64,000 bases of DNA from Bacteroides zhangwenhongii (GCF_009193325.2 NZ_CP059856.1:682001-746000), one strand, 5' to 3'; shown: positions 8,619 through 17,267, numbered from the stretch's first letter. Numbers and translations: made by a program. The notes: generated from the letters alone by a model not told the origin.

Positions 8619-9951
8619 AGTACAAGACAAGGACAAGACTCCCGACAAGGAGAAAGGCAAGGAAAAGCCCAAGCAGGAGCGCACACCGCTGACGGAGGCG
8701 GAACGACTGAGACGGCAGAAGATGATTGTGCTGCCTGTCATGGTGCTGGTGTTCCTCGGTGCGATGTGGCTGATTTTTGGCCCATCGTCTGAGGGGACGA
8801 AAGAGCCGGGCATGGACGGCTACAACATGGAGATGCCGGATGCCGACAAGGCCGACAGGCAGATTATCGGCGACAAGGCGAAGGCCTATGAGCAGGGAGC
8901 GATGGAGGAACGTAAGGAGAACCGCAACCGCTCGATGATGGAGCTGGGGGATATGTTCGACCGTGAAGTGGCTGGAAACGAATCCTCTGCGGATTTCAGT
9001 CTGACCGATAATGACAGCACGGAAAAGAGCAAGCCCCTGGCGCCGCAAAGCATCCGTTCGTCTGCCACTGCCTACCGTGACTTGAACACCACGCTTGGCA
9101 GTTTCTATGAGCAGCCAAAGGAGGAAAATGCGGAGATGGAGGAGCTGCTGGAGCGCATTGCCTCGCTGGAATCAGAACTTGAAAGCGAGAAAGACAAGGC
9201 TTCCGATATGGACGACCAAGTGGCACTCATGGAAAAGTCCTACGAACTGGCGGCAAAATATATGGGCGGTCAGAATGGCGGACAACCCAAACAGGAGGCA
9301 ATGCCTGCCACTGTGAGCAAAGCAGGAAAGAATGCTGTCAGTCCCGTAAGGCAGGTGACGAAGCAGGTGGTATCCGCCCTCGGACAGCCGATGAGTAACG
9401 AGGAGTTCGTCGCCGCCAATGCGCAGGAGCGAAATTATGGTTTCAACACCGCTGTGGGCAAGGTCGGGGTGACGGACAAGAACACCATATCGGCGTGCGT
9501 CTATGGAGCGCAGAGCGTGACGGACGGGCAGGCGGTGAAGCTGCGCCTGTTGGAGCCGATGGCCGTGGCGGAACGGATTATTCCCCGAAATGCAGTGGTG
9601 GTAGGGGCGGCACGTGTGCAGGGCGAACGCCTCGACATCGAAATCACCTCGATAGAGCATGAGGGAACCATCGTGCCTGTGGAGCTTTCGGTCTATGACA
9701 CGGACGGGCAGCAGGGCATCTTCATCCCCGGCTCGATGGAGATGGATGCGGTGCGGGAGGTTGCCGCCAACATGGGTGGTTCGCTTGGCAGCAGCATCAA
9801 CATCTCTACCAATGCGGGGGCACAGTTGGCCTCCGACCTCGGCAAGGGGCTGATACAGGGCACAAGTCAGTATATCGCCAAGAAGATGCGTACCGTGAAG
9901 GTGCATCTGAAGGCGGGCTACAAGGTGATGCTGTATCAGGACAGAGACTGA
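8593..9951 (+). CDS. traM: TraM, VirB10-like conjugation protein
   Basis: A 452-residue protein with a charged cytoplasmic N-terminus, one membrane helix (MIVLPVMVLVFLGAMWLIF, about residues 38-56), a long acidic and coiled-coil periplasmic linker (about 180-215) and a C-terminal beta domain (from about 275) with the TraM signature up to KVHLKAGYKVMLYQ. The layout of helix, flexible linker and C-terminal outer-membrane-side domain is that of VirB10/TrbI. Starts at 8593 or 8599 are both possible; the gene overlaps traL. Confidence 0.9.
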   Translation: MRMEQTKIEVQDKDKTPDKEKGKEKPKQERTPLTEAERLRRQKMIVLPVMVLVFLGAMWLIFGPSSEGTKEPGMDGYNMEMPDADKADRQIIGDKAKAYEQGAMEERKENRNRSMMELGDMFDREVAGNESSADFSLTDNDSTEKSKPLAPQSIRSSATAYRDLNTTLGSFYEQPKEENAEMEELLERIASLESELESEKDKASDMDDQVALMEKSYELAAKYMGGQNGGQPKQEAMPATVSKAGKNAVSPVRQVTKQVVSALGQPMSNEEFVAANAQERNYGFNTAVGKVGVTDKNTISACVYGAQSVTDGQAVKLRLLEPMAVAERIIPRNAVVVGAARVQGERLDIEITSIEHEGTIVPVELSVYDTDGQQGIFIPGSMEMDAVREVAANMGGSLGSSINISTNAGAQLASDLGKGLIQGTSQYIAKKMRTVKVHLKAGYKVMLYQDRD

Positions 9952-10013
9952 GAAATATAAAAGATAAAGTAACAACAATCCAATTTTTATTCACCACTAA
10001 AATCCAAAGTGAA

Positions 10014-11003
10014 ATGAGAAAAGCAATCATGATTTTTGCCCTCGCGATGGGCATCGTAACTGCCAATGCGCAGGAGAACAAGACCGTGAAGGAAAGTAAC
10101 GTGAGTGACGGACAGCCGACCCTGACCAAGGAGGTCTATCCGCAGAAGGAGGCGGACGGCGACCTGTATCACGGGCTGACGAAGAAGCTGACCTTCGACC
10201 GCATGATTCCGCCCCACGGGTTGGAGGTGACGTACGACAAGACCGTACACATCATCTTCCCGGCAGAGGTGCGCTATGTGGATTTGGGCTCGCCCAACCT
10301 GATAGCGGGCAAGGCGGACGGTGCGGAGAACGTGATCCGTGTGAAGGCAACCGTGAAGAACTTCAAGAACGAGACGAACATGAGCGTCATCACGGAGGAC
10401 GGCAGCTTCTACACCTTCAATGTGAAGTATGCCAAGGAGCCGCTGCTGCTCAACGTGGAGATGTGCGACTTCATCCACGACGGCGAGGCGGTGAACCGTC
10501 CGAACAATGCTCAGGAGATTTACCTGAAGGAACTGGGCAGCGAGAGTCCGATGCTGGTGCGACTTATCATGAAGTCCATCCACAAGCAGAACAAGCGTGA
10601 GGTGAAGCACATCGGCTGCAAGCGTTTCGGCATACAGTACCTGCTGAAAGGAATCTACACGCACAACGGACTGCTGTATTTCCACACGGAAATCAAGAAC
10701 CAGAGCAACGTGCCGTTTGATGTGGACTACGTGACATGGAAGATTGTGGACAAGAAGGTGGCGAAGCGTACCGCCGTGCAGGAGCAGGTTGTCCTGCCAC
10801 TCCGTGCGCAGAATTATGCTACCTGCGTGCCTGGCAAAAAGAGCGAGCGCACGGTGTTCACGATGGCGAAGTTCACCATCCCTGACGACAAGTGCCTCGT
10901 GGTGGAACTGAATGAGAAGAACGGTGGTCGTCACCAATCCTTCGTGATTGAGAACGAGGATTTGGTGCGTGCCAATACCATCAACGAACTTCAAGTGCGC
11001 TGA
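10014..11003 (+). CDS. traN: TraN, VirB9-like outer-membrane-complex protein
   Basis: A 329-residue secreted protein with signal peptide (AIMIFALAMGIVTANAQ). The mature part begins with a beta-rich domain (LTFDRMIPPHGLEVTYDKTVHIIFPAEVRYVDLG) as in VirB9/TraN (DUF4138) proteins, which dock to VirB10-like TraM to build the outer-membrane core. It is 62 bases after traM and 4 bases before traO. Confidence 0.9.
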   Translation: MRKAIMIFALAMGIVTANAQENKTVKESNVSDGQPTLTKEVYPQKEADGDLYHGLTKKLTFDRMIPPHGLEVTYDKTVHIIFPAEVRYVDLGSPNLIAGKADGAENVIRVKATVKNFKNETNMSVITEDGSFYTFNVKYAKEPLLLNVEMCDFIHDGEAVNRPNNAQEIYLKELGSESPMLVRLIMKSIHKQNKREVKHIGCKRFGIQYLLKGIYTHNGLLYFHTEIKNQSNVPFDVDYVTWKIVDKKVAKRTAVQEQVVLPLRAQNYATCVPGKKSERTVFTMAKFTIPDDKCLVVELNEKNGGRHQSFVIENEDLVRANTINELQVR

Positions 11004-11007
11004 CCCT

Positions 11008-11583
11008 ATGAAGAAGTTTCTTTTTATGATTCTCGCGTCGCTTGCCCTGTTTACGGGGCAGGCGCACGCCCAGCGATGTCTCCCGAAGATGCAGGGCATC
11101 GAGGTGAGGGCGAACATGGTGGACGGCTTCAATCCCGGCGGCAATGATGGAGGGTACAGTCTTGGCACGGCTCTCTCCACCTATACCAAAGGCGGCAACA
11201 AGTGGGTGTTCGGTGGTGAGTACCTGCTGAAGAACAAGCCCTACAAGGAGGAGAAGATACCCGTGGCGCAGTTTATGGCGGAGGGCGGCTACTATCTGAA
11301 AGTGCTGTCGGACGCAAGGAAAACGCTCTTTGTCTATGCCGGGGCTTCGGCTCTTTCAGGCTATGAGACGGTGAACTGGGGAGACAAGGTGCTGCATGAC
11401 GGGGCGATGCTCCACGATAAGGATTCCTTCATCTATGGCGGTGCGCTGACACTCGATGTGGAGTTTTATGTGGCCGACCGTATCGCCCTGCTCGCCAACC
11501 TCAGGGAAAGGTGTCTCTGGGGCAACTCCACAGGGCATTTCCATACGCAGTTCGGCGTGGGCGTGAAGTTCATCATTAACTGA
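11008..11583 (+). CDS. traO: TraO conjugation protein, outer-membrane beta-barrel type
   Basis: I chose ATG 11008, just after the traN stop, because it opens directly into a signal peptide (FLFMILASLALFTGQAHAQR). The 191-residue product has alternating amphipathic strands (GGYYLKVLSDARKTLFVYAGASALSGYETV) and ends in a phenylalanine-rich strand (TQFGVGVKFIIN), both typical of small outer-membrane barrels. It matches the Bacteroides TraO family, thought to sit in the outer membrane. Confidence 0.87.
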   Translation: MKKFLFMILASLALFTGQAHAQRCLPKMQGIEVRANMVDGFNPGGNDGGYSLGTALSTYTKGGNKWVFGGEYLLKNKPYKEEKIPVAQFMAEGGYYLKVLSDARKTLFVYAGASALSGYETVNWGDKVLHDGAMLHDKDSFIYGGALTLDVEFYVADRIALLANLRERCLWGNSTGHFHTQFGVGVKFIIN

Positions 11584-11591
11584 CGGAGCGC

Positions 11592-12464
11592 ATGGAGATT
11601 GACGCATTGAGGCAGATACCACTGGAGGACTTTCTCGCACGTTTAGGGCATGAGCCTGTCCGAAGAAGGGGTAATGAATGGTGGTATGCCGCACCTTACC
11701 GCACGGAGCGCACTCCCTCGTTTCGTGTGAACGTGGACAAGCAGCTTTGGTATGACTTCGGTCTGGGCAAGGGCGGCGACATCTTCACGCTGGCAGGCGA
11801 GTTTGTCCACAGTTGCGACTTCATGGAGCAGGCAAAGTTCATCACGGAAGCGGGCATCGTTCCGCTTCCGCAGACAGAACCTCGCCCTCATAAAGCCGTG
11901 GGAAAGAAGCCTGCCTTTGAGGAGGTGGAGGTAAGGGCGTTAAGTCATCGGGCATTGCTCTCGTATTTGGAGGAACGTGGCGTTGCTTCGGCGATTGCTG
12001 GGCGGCATTGCAAGGAAGTCCATTTCCGGCTCAACGGCAAGCGGTATTTTGCCATCGGTTTCGGGAATCGCAGCGGTGGATTTGAACTGCGCAACCGCTT
12101 CTTCAAGGGTTGCATACCGCCGAAGGACATCACGCTGACGAAGTATGGAAGCTCTCGCTGCCACCTCTACGAGGGATTTATGGATTGGCTATCTGCGCTG
12201 GCTCTGGGCATCGGACATGCGGAGGACAGCCTTGTGCTGAACTCCGTAGCCAATGCGGACAAGGCAATACCTGCCTTGGAGAACTACCACGAGATAGTCT
12301 GCCACCTCGATCATGACGAGGCGGGGCGCAGGACGGTGGGAGTCTTGCGGAAACGGTTCGGTGAGCGTGTGGCAGACCATTCCGGACGCTATTCGGGCTA
12401 CAAGGACTTGAACGAGTACCTTGTGGCCAAACAGAAAATCAGTAACCATCAAAACAAAGAATGA
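11592..12464 (+). CDS. traP: TraP, DNA primase with zinc-less CHC2-like and TOPRIM domains
   Basis: A 290-residue soluble protein. Residues about 1-85 carry a CHC2-type primase fold (TPSFRVNVDKQLWYDFG, GKGGDIFTLA), but the expected zinc-binding Cys/His residues are replaced (CPFH by APYR, CFGC by DFGL). The C-terminal half is a TOPRIM domain with YEGFMDWLS and the acidic HLDHDEAG motif. It likely primes complementary-strand synthesis of the transferred DNA in the recipient. It overlaps traQ by ATGA. The same family member, broken, lies at 35230-36181. Confidence 0.88.
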   Translation: MEIDALRQIPLEDFLARLGHEPVRRRGNEWWYAAPYRTERTPSFRVNVDKQLWYDFGLGKGGDIFTLAGEFVHSCDFMEQAKFITEAGIVPLPQTEPRPHKAVGKKPAFEEVEVRALSHRALLSYLEERGVASAIAGRHCKEVHFRLNGKRYFAIGFGNRSGGFELRNRFFKGCIPPKDITLTKYGSSRCHLYEGFMDWLSALALGIGHAEDSLVLNSVANADKAIPALENYHEIVCHLDHDEAGRRTVGVLRKRFGERVADHSGRYSGYKDLNEYLVAKQKISNHQNKE

Positions 12465-12976
12465 CAATGAACATCAAGAATAACAAGAACAACAAGACCC
12501 TGAGAGTGAAACTTTTGAGTATGGCAACCGTCCTGTTCGTGGGGCTGATGGGGTGTTTCCTCGCCTCCTGCGATGGCGAGCTGGACATACAGCAGTCTTA
12601 TCCGTTCACGGTGGAGACGATGCCCGTACCGGGCAAGGTGACGAAGGGGCAGACGGTGGAGATACGCTGCGAGATGAAGAAGGAGGGCAACTATGCCAAT
12701 GCGCTCTACACCATCCGCTATTTCCAGTTTGAGGGTGAGGGTACGCTGAAGATGGACAACGGTATTACGTTCCTGCCCAACGACCGCTACCTGCTCGAGA
12801 ACGAGAAGTTCCGCCTGTACTACACTTCGGGATGCAGCGAGGCGCAGAACTTCATCGTGGTGGTGGAGGACAATTTCGGGAATGCCTACGAGCTGGAGTT
12901 TGACTTCAACAACCAGAATGTGAAGGACGAAACGCTGTCCGTAGTTCCCATCGGTAACTTCAAACCCTTGTCGTGA
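12461..12976 (+). CDS. traQ: TraQ, DUF3872 lipoprotein
   Basis: A 171-residue protein with a lipoprotein leader ending LASCDGE. The mature part is beta-rich (SYPFTVETMPVPGKVTKGQTVEIRCEM) and immunoglobulin-like, matching DUF3872 (TraQ). Start 12461 overlaps traP; an ATG at 12467 is an equal alternative. The next gene begins at the TGATG junction. Confidence 0.85.
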   Translation: MTMNIKNNKNNKTLRVKLLSMATVLFVGLMGCFLASCDGELDIQQSYPFTVETMPVPGKVTKGQTVEIRCEMKKEGNYANALYTIRYFQFEGEGTLKMDNGITFLPNDRYLLENEKFRLYYTSGCSEAQNFIVVVEDNFGNAYELEFDFNNQNVKDETLSVVPIGNFKPLS

Positions 12977-13491
12977 TGATGCGGATATTCATGGTTATCT
13001 GCTGTGCATTCCTGACGGTCAGCCCTCTGCTTGCACAGGGCGACCGCATGGAGGCGGCAAGGATATATCGCCTGCCCCGGTTTGAGAGGGCGGTGCGCTG
13101 TATCAAGTTCTTTGAGGGGTGGCACACCGAAAAACATCATCCGTACGTTGGATATGGTCATCAGTTGCAACCGGGCGAGAGGTATTCGGCAAGGACAATG
13201 ACACGCAGGCAGGGCGAGGCGTTGCTGCGGAAGGATTTGAGGAAGTTCTGTGCCATGTTCCGCAAGTTCGGGAAAGATTCTCTCTTGCTTGCCACACTTG
13301 CCTACAATGTCGGTCCGTATAGGCTCTTGGGAAGCGACAAAATACCCAAAAGCAAGTTGATAAGGAAGTTAGAGGCAGGCGACCGCAACATCTATCAGGA
13401 GTACATCGCTTTCTGCAACTACAAGGGGAAACGGCACGCCATGCTGCTTAAACGCAGGAAAGCGGAGTTTGCGCTGCTGTATGTACCCTGA
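12976..13491 (+). CDS. Conjugation-associated lysozyme (phage T4-type, GH24)
   Basis: I prefer ATG 12976, which overlaps the traQ stop (TGATG), over the GTG one codon earlier. The 171-residue product has a signal peptide (FMVICCAFLTVSPLLAQGD) and a muramidase domain: catalytic Glu in IKFFEGWH, then HPYVGYGHQL (the G-x-G-H/T part of the GH24 site) and LATLAYNVGPYRLLGS. It would open peptidoglycan locally for the transfer channel, like VirB1. It is the last gene before the terminator at 13513. Confidence 0.9.
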   Translation: MMRIFMVICCAFLTVSPLLAQGDRMEAARIYRLPRFERAVRCIKFFEGWHTEKHHPYVGYGHQLQPGERYSARTMTRRQGEALLRKDLRKFCAMFRKFGKDSLLLATLAYNVGPYRLLGSDKIPKSKLIRKLEAGDRNIYQEYIAFCNYKGKRHAMLLKRRKAEFALLYVP

Positions 13492-13512
13492 CGCAACTGA
13501 CAAATTGACAAC

Positions 13513-13547
13513 AAAATCCGTGTCTTGTTCAAATTGGCACGGATTTT
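13513..13547 (+). terminator. Terminator hairpin of the tra operon
   Basis: AAAATCCGTG and CACGGATTTT form a perfect 10-bp stem with a 15-nt loop, 21 bases after the lysozyme stop, with a T-rich 3' arm. Confidence 0.7.
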
Positions 13548-13855
13548 GCATATTGCTAATAGACAATTTTAGGATTTTCTCGTTATTTGACATCGTTGAA
13601 CCATTTTTGCCAATCGGTTTCCAAAATGCACTTCAAATAGTAAGTGTAGTGAGAGCATTACATGAAATAGTTATTTACCGTAAAAAGTATAGCGAATATA
13701 TGAAGAGAATATTTTGGATAATTCAGAAAGGGACAACAAGAATGTTTAGACATATCAAAGCGTTGGGGGTTATGGAAACGAAGCAGAAATGTGTAGTCAA
13801 CGTTATGAGATAATCATTCCCCTTCCACCAAAAATAACGACTCAATATATTTTCC
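13548..13855. other. AT-rich spacer without a convincing gene
   Basis: Between two plus-strand terminators. One weak plus-strand frame crosses it (from 13469 to 13813) but starts inside the lysozyme gene, has no recognisable domain and is poor in typical codon use; a shorter version beginning near 13700 cannot be ruled out. The spacer is transcribed only if a promoter lies within it, which I do not see. Confidence 0.5.
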
Positions 13856-13886
13856 TCCGCAAGTTTTTACTTGCGGATTTTTTATT
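13856..13886 (+). terminator. Strong intrinsic terminator
   Basis: TCCGCAAG and CTTGCGGA form an 8-bp stem with a 6-nt loop, followed at once by TTTTTTATT. This is a textbook factor-independent terminator on the plus strand and suggests that something between 13548 and 13855 is transcribed, or that it is a backup for the tra operon. Confidence 0.8.
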
Positions 13887-13956
13887 CATCGTAGATTGGT
13901 ACATAGGTTTCTTTGCTACTTTCTTTTTCCGCTTGTCCTGCTCATGAAAGAAAGTA

Positions 13957-13972
13957 GGCGGCTTGCGCCGCC
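13957..13972 (-). terminator. GC-rich hairpin ending the minus-strand operon
   Basis: GGCGG and CCGCC pair around a 6-nt loop just past the stop of the 13979-14293 gene. No strong T-run follows, so termination efficiency is uncertain. Confidence 0.45.
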
Positions 13973-13978
13973 CACCTC

Positions 13979-14293
13979 TCAAAAGTGTGTATAGAGTCCG
14001 GTCACTTGTGTGAAGACCTCCTCCAACATATCAAAGAAGATGCCTTCATGTACTTCTACGTCCTTCGACTTGCTCTCGAAGGTCTTCTTGCTGAACGTCT
14101 TGCGGAAGAAACGCATGTTGTAGAGGTCAGTCCCTGCATCATAGATGATGTCAAGGCGGTTGGCACTGGTCTTGTTCCTCGCAAGGCTCATGCGCAGTCC
14201 GTTACCCATATCCACAAAATCCTTGCTGCCTGTCATGACGGCAAAACGCTTGCCGCCAATCTGCTCCAATATAGTCCGTGCTATCGTATTCAT
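13979..14293 (-). CDS. Conserved small protein of CTnDOT-like ICEs
   Basis: A 104-residue soluble protein (MNTIARTILEQIGGKRF...) with no catalytic motif that I recognise. It contains a mixed alpha/beta pattern with many Lys in its last third. It is the last gene of a minus-strand operon facing the tra operon. The start ATG at 14293 follows a strong hairpin (14311-14336), so it may be expressed separately from the genes upstream. Proteins of this kind recur in Bacteroides ICEs; function unknown. Confidence 0.65.
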   Translation of the reverse strand: MNTIARTILEQIGGKRFAVMTGSKDFVDMGNGLRMSLARNKTSANRLDIIYDAGTDLYNMRFFRKTFSKKTFESKSKDVEVHEGIFFDMLEEVFTQVTGLYTHF

Positions 14294-14310
14294 TGCCTTT
14301 TGGTTTTAGG

Positions 14311-14336
14311 TTTAGGCGGTGTCCGCACCGCCTAAA
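14311..14336 (-). terminator. Perfect 11-bp hairpin between two minus-strand genes
   Basis: TTTAGGCGGTG and CACCGCCTAAA pair perfectly around a 4-nt loop. It lies between the genes at 14351 and 13979. It lacks a T-run, so it may be an RNA-stability or attenuation hairpin rather than a full terminator. Confidence 0.5.
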
Positions 14337-14350
14337 CGCAAGTAAATTTC

Positions 14351-14596
14351 TCAATACTCTAATTTCTCAGTGATAGAAGTGTACTTCTCCAACCACTCTT
14401 TCAGACATTCCATGTTGTACTCGCTCGTTATGACTGCCGTGTGGCTGTCAATGGCGGTGAAACGGCTGCTCTCGTAGTTGTCTATCCACCCCTTTAAGGT
14501 GGAAACTCCCCATGCTTCGGCATCGTCAAATATTCCGTCCAATGTAGTGATTGGCTCGCAGAACCTGACAATCAGTGTTTGATAGGTCTCGCTCAT
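14351..14596 (-). CDS. Small hypothetical ICE protein
   Basis: I chose the ATG at 14596 (MSETYQTLIVRF), which overlaps the stop of the upstream gene, over an in-frame start nine codons earlier. The 81-residue acidic product has no recognisable motif. It reads like one of the short accessory proteins of the PcfK/PcfJ operon. Function unknown. Confidence 0.6.
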   Translation of the reverse strand: MSETYQTLIVRFCEPITTLDGIFDDAEAWGVSTLKGWIDNYESSRFTAIDSHTAVITSEYNMECLKEWLEKYTSITEKLEY

Positions 14597-14838
14597 AGTC
14601 TGTCCTCCTTCTTTTTCAACCACTCGTCACGCTTCTGTCGGCACTCGTCCAACGTGGGCTTTACGCAGGAGAAAAGTTCTCCGTCCGTGTGGCGGTAGTC
14701 GTATTGCACAAGGGTACGCTTGCGTCTGCCGATACCCGATTGACGTGTTGTTGAGCCTTGGCGAAAAAATCTCTCGTACTTCTCAGTACCTGCCGCTGTG
14801 CAGGTACTGAGTCCGTTGATGGTCATTTGTGTAGTCAT
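14593..14838 (-). CDS. DUF3873 domain protein
   Basis: The start at 14838 gives an 81-residue basic protein with MTINGLSTCTAAGTEKYERF, a 'GRRKRTLVQYDYRHTDGELF' stretch and a charged C-terminal helix (LDECRQKRDEWLKKKED). This pattern is DUF3873, common in Bacteroides conjugative elements. It overlaps the next gene by 4 bases. Function unknown; its small basic nature would suit nucleic acid binding. Confidence 0.72.
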   Translation of the reverse strand: MTTQMTINGLSTCTAAGTEKYERFFRQGSTTRQSGIGRRKRTLVQYDYRHTDGELFSCVKPTLDECRQKRDEWLKKKEDRL

Positions 14839-14849
14839 AATCGTTTCTA

Positions 14850-16115
14850 TTACGCTGCCTTCATCCGCTGACGGATAAGGTTGATGTTGTTGTTTACAAG
14901 ATTGATGATGCGGTCGTGATACTCGGTGTTGGCATTGCACGCTCCTCGGCTCTGAACCACTTGGAGGGTCTTCAGCGACACCTCTATCGTCTCGATGCGC
15001 CTGCCGTCAATAGTGGCTGAAAGTATGAGGGAGTCGGCTCGCTTGTAGTACGTGCCTACGCAGTGGTGCATCGCCTTGCCCTCCAATATCATTTCCTCTA
15101 CGCTCTCTATTACCTTGACGGAGATGAGTTCATCGGCAAACACAAGTCCGAAGAACATGCCTTTCTCTTTGAGGAACTTCTTCTCATCCTTGATAGCCTG
15201 CTCTCGTTCCTCCGCTGTCCGCTCTCGCTGCAACTGCTCCTGCCTTTTCGCTGCCAACTTGTCGTGGAGGGCTTTGAGGTCGGTCGGGCAGACGTATTTC
15301 GGTTGACGTATGTCCTTGCCAAAGTGGCGCAGGAGGTCTATCGTGTCGCACCATAGAGAGCCGTCGGGAATGGTGTAGCCGTTGCGGATGCAGATTTTCA
15401 CGGATGCCCAATAGTTTTCGATGTTGCAGGAGGAGTTGAGGTAGTGGCGCAGCATGGGGTGTTGCCCTGCCTTTATCAGCGTTTCCGCACGGCTGTCAGA
15501 CAAGAGTGCAGGGATGAGTTTCGTGGGTACGATGTCGTGGAAGTCACCTCGGAAGCCGTTCCTGCGCAGCTCGTCCACCACCTTGTATTCGGGGCAGAGG
15601 GGCATGTGGGCGATATGCTGGTAGGCAAGGTTGTCGCCACGGATTGCCATGGGTGAGGCAAAGGTGAAGGTGTCTATGTACCTGCCCAACGTGCGCTGTA
15701 TGGCTACGATGGTGCGCTTGCCCTGCCTGTTCCACCAATAGCCGCCTATCTCAAGGGCAGTGGGAGTAGCCTTGCAGCCTTTCTCCATTTCCACGATGAG
15801 GAGGTACATGCGCAGCACTTGATACTCTCCGCAGGTGGTGAGTAGGGTGAAATACTGCTTCTGCTGCAACTTGCGCTCCAAGGTGTTCTTCACCTGCAGG
15901 CGTACCTTGCAGTGGGGGCAGGTGCAGGTGCGTGCTGTGCCGTCTGTCTGCCATGTGTGTCCGCAGTCCATGCAGGTGGTTCGTCCTTTGGGTAGCCGGT
16001 AGGCATAGTGGTCCACACACTCACGGAATGCCCATTTCAGTTGTCGCTTGCTGATGGGGCGCAGGTGCCTGCTCTCGGCAAGCACCGCTTTCTCAAACTT
16101 GTTTCTCGGTCTCAT
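14850..16115 (-). CDS. PcfJ-like protein
   Basis: A 421-residue protein. The N-terminal third has a zinc-ribbon-like segment (CMDCGHTWQ ... CTCPHCKVRL, about residues 39-65), the C-terminal third is the PcfJ domain (FLKEKGMFFGLVFADELISVKVIESVEEMILEGKAMHHCVGTYY, shown in part). PcfJ is named from the pCF10 conjugation locus and is widespread on mobile elements; its activity is unknown, though the C-V-G-x-Y motif suggests a binding site. It overlaps pcfK by 4 bases (16112-16115), so the pair is translated together. Confidence 0.85.
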   Translation of the reverse strand: MRPRNKFEKAVLAESRHLRPISKRQLKWAFRECVDHYAYRLPKGRTTCMDCGHTWQTDGTARTCTCPHCKVRLQVKNTLERKLQQKQYFTLLTTCGEYQVLRMYLLIVEMEKGCKATPTALEIGGYWWNRQGKRTIVAIQRTLGRYIDTFTFASPMAIRGDNLAYQHIAHMPLCPEYKVVDELRRNGFRGDFHDIVPTKLIPALLSDSRAETLIKAGQHPMLRHYLNSSCNIENYWASVKICIRNGYTIPDGSLWCDTIDLLRHFGKDIRQPKYVCPTDLKALHDKLAAKRQEQLQRERTAEEREQAIKDEKKFLKEKGMFFGLVFADELISVKVIESVEEMILEGKAMHHCVGTYYKRADSLILSATIDGRRIETIEVSLKTLQVVQSRGACNANTEYHDRIINLVNNNINLIRQRMKAA

Positions 16116-16534
16116 ACGTCAAAATCGAATAAGGAGGGTTCAACTTGGGGTTTCTGTGGCTTGGCTGCCCTTGCTCTCTGTCGGTTCTGCATCTTGCGCA
16201 GTTCCTCGTCTTGGTATTGGCGGATGGCTCGCTGACGTGCTTCCGCCTTCTCCTCAGCGGTGAGTTCCACTACATGGTTCACGGCTATCTGACATTGCAG
16301 GGGCTTGCCTACCTCTATCTCGTTCTCGTCATAGTAGTGTACGGCTTGTCCGTAAATCTCTCCGTCTGAAAAGCCGTTGCAGCCGCTCTTCTGCACGTAG
16401 TTCAGAATGTAGGTGATGCAGTCGTCGATGTTCTTGGCAGGGTTGCGGTAGTTCTTGGCGAAGAGTTCGTCCTCCGCTGCACGCTGCTCCAAGTACATCT
16501 GTATCGTTCTCTTGAAATGGTCTGTTCCTTTCAT
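16112..16534 (-). CDS. PcfK-like protein
   Basis: A 140-residue, highly charged helical protein (MKGTDHFKRTIQMYLEQRAAEDELFAKNY at the N-terminus; C-GFSDGEIYGQAVHYYDE in the middle) with a basic C-terminal helix. This is the PcfK family, the standard upstream partner of PcfJ. No enzyme motif is seen. The two are presumably one functional unit of the ICE. Confidence 0.85.
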   Translation of the reverse strand: MKGTDHFKRTIQMYLEQRAAEDELFAKNYRNPAKNIDDCITYILNYVQKSGCNGFSDGEIYGQAVHYYDENEIEVGKPLQCQIAVNHVVELTAEEKAEARQRAIRQYQDEELRKMQNRQRARAAKPQKPQVEPSLFDFDV

Positions 16535-16547
16535 GTCGCTTGCTGTT

Positions 16548-16796
16548 TTATAGGTTATTGTTCTTGTAAAGTATCTCGCAGTCCTCCACCTCGGTGGGTA
16601 GTCCGAAGAGGGGGTAGTGGCTGAAATAGGGGTGCGTGCTGCCGTCCTCGTCCATGAGGGGCGAAACGATTTCCACCTGCCATTTACTGACCCACTCGTC
16701 CACCATTCGGATTTCCTCGTCTGTCAGTGCCGTTGCATCGCCATTGATGAGGTAGCACAAACTCCATGTGGGTATCTTCTCTGTCGTTCTGTTCAT
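16548..16796 (-). CDS. Small acidic ICE protein
   Basis: An 82-residue acidic protein (TWSLCYLINGDATALTDEE..., PYFSHYPLFGLPTEVEDCEILY). The pattern 'SLCYLINGDATGLTDEE' recurs in small proteins next to pcfK in Bacteroides ICEs, but no function is known to me. It lies 13 bases upstream of pcfK and is certainly in the same operon. Confidence 0.65.
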   Translation of the reverse strand: MNRTTEKIPTWSLCYLINGDATALTDEEIRMVDEWVSKWQVEIVSPLMDEDGSTHPYFSHYPLFGLPTEVEDCEILYKNNNL

Positions 16797-16817
16797 ATCG
16801 CTGTCAGTTTATAGGGG

Positions 16818-17039
16818 TTATAACATTCGCTTGATAATCTCTCTGTGGTACTGCGGATTGACCTCGTTGAATAGGAACTCCACGAAGTCCTGCCGTGCCT
16901 CCTTGTTCAGTTCGTGGTACAATTCGCTGAACGTGCTGTGGTTGCCGTTGATGTAGGTTTCCACCATATACTCGAAGATGTTGTCCACCTCGTAGTACCT
17001 GCACTGCTGCGCTGCCGTCTTGCTTGTTCTCTTTGCCAT
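16818..17039 (-). CDS. Small hypothetical ICE protein
   Basis: A 73-residue helical protein (YYEVDNIFEYMVETYINGNHSTFSELYHEL). No recognisable domain. Spacing of 12-21 bases to both neighbours places it in the minus-strand pcfJK operon. Function unknown. Confidence 0.6.
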   Translation of the reverse strand: MAKRTSKTAAQQCRYYEVDNIFEYMVETYINGNHSTFSELYHELNKEARQDFVEFLFNEVNPQYHREIIKRML

Positions 17040-17051
17040 TGCCGTAGGGTG

Positions 17052-17267
17052 TTAAAGGGTGAGTAACCAAAGGAGAAGCCCGAAGAAGGTGATGAGGGAG
17101 AGCATGAGCACTATCACGCTTACCACTACTCGGAACACTCCGTTCACAATCTCTCTGATGACGCTCCAAAGGATGCCTATGAGCCATAGGAACGCCTGTA
17201 CGATGAGGGTGCATATTGCTACCGCCATGTAGTGTGCCGTCTGTCTGATGTCCATTGCTGCTGTCAT
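17052..17267 (-). CDS. Small two-helix membrane protein
   Basis: I chose ATG 17267, which overlaps the stop of the upstream gene (17264-17267). The 71-residue product is nearly all hydrophobic: a helix AVAICTLIVQAFLWLIGILW, a short charged turn (REIVNG) and a second helix VVVSVIVLMLSLITFFGLLLWLL. It is an integral membrane protein of unknown function; toxin-like or holin-like behaviour is possible but unsupported. Confidence 0.65.
   Translation of the reverse strand: MTAAMDIRQTAHYMAVAICTLIVQAFLWLIGILWSVIREIVNGVFRVVVSVIVLMLSLITFFGLLLWLLTL

Noticed and set aside
13469..13813. A 114-codon plus-strand frame after the lysozyme gene
   Set aside because: It starts inside the lysozyme gene, runs through a terminator hairpin and shows no family pattern; kept only as an uncertain spacer.
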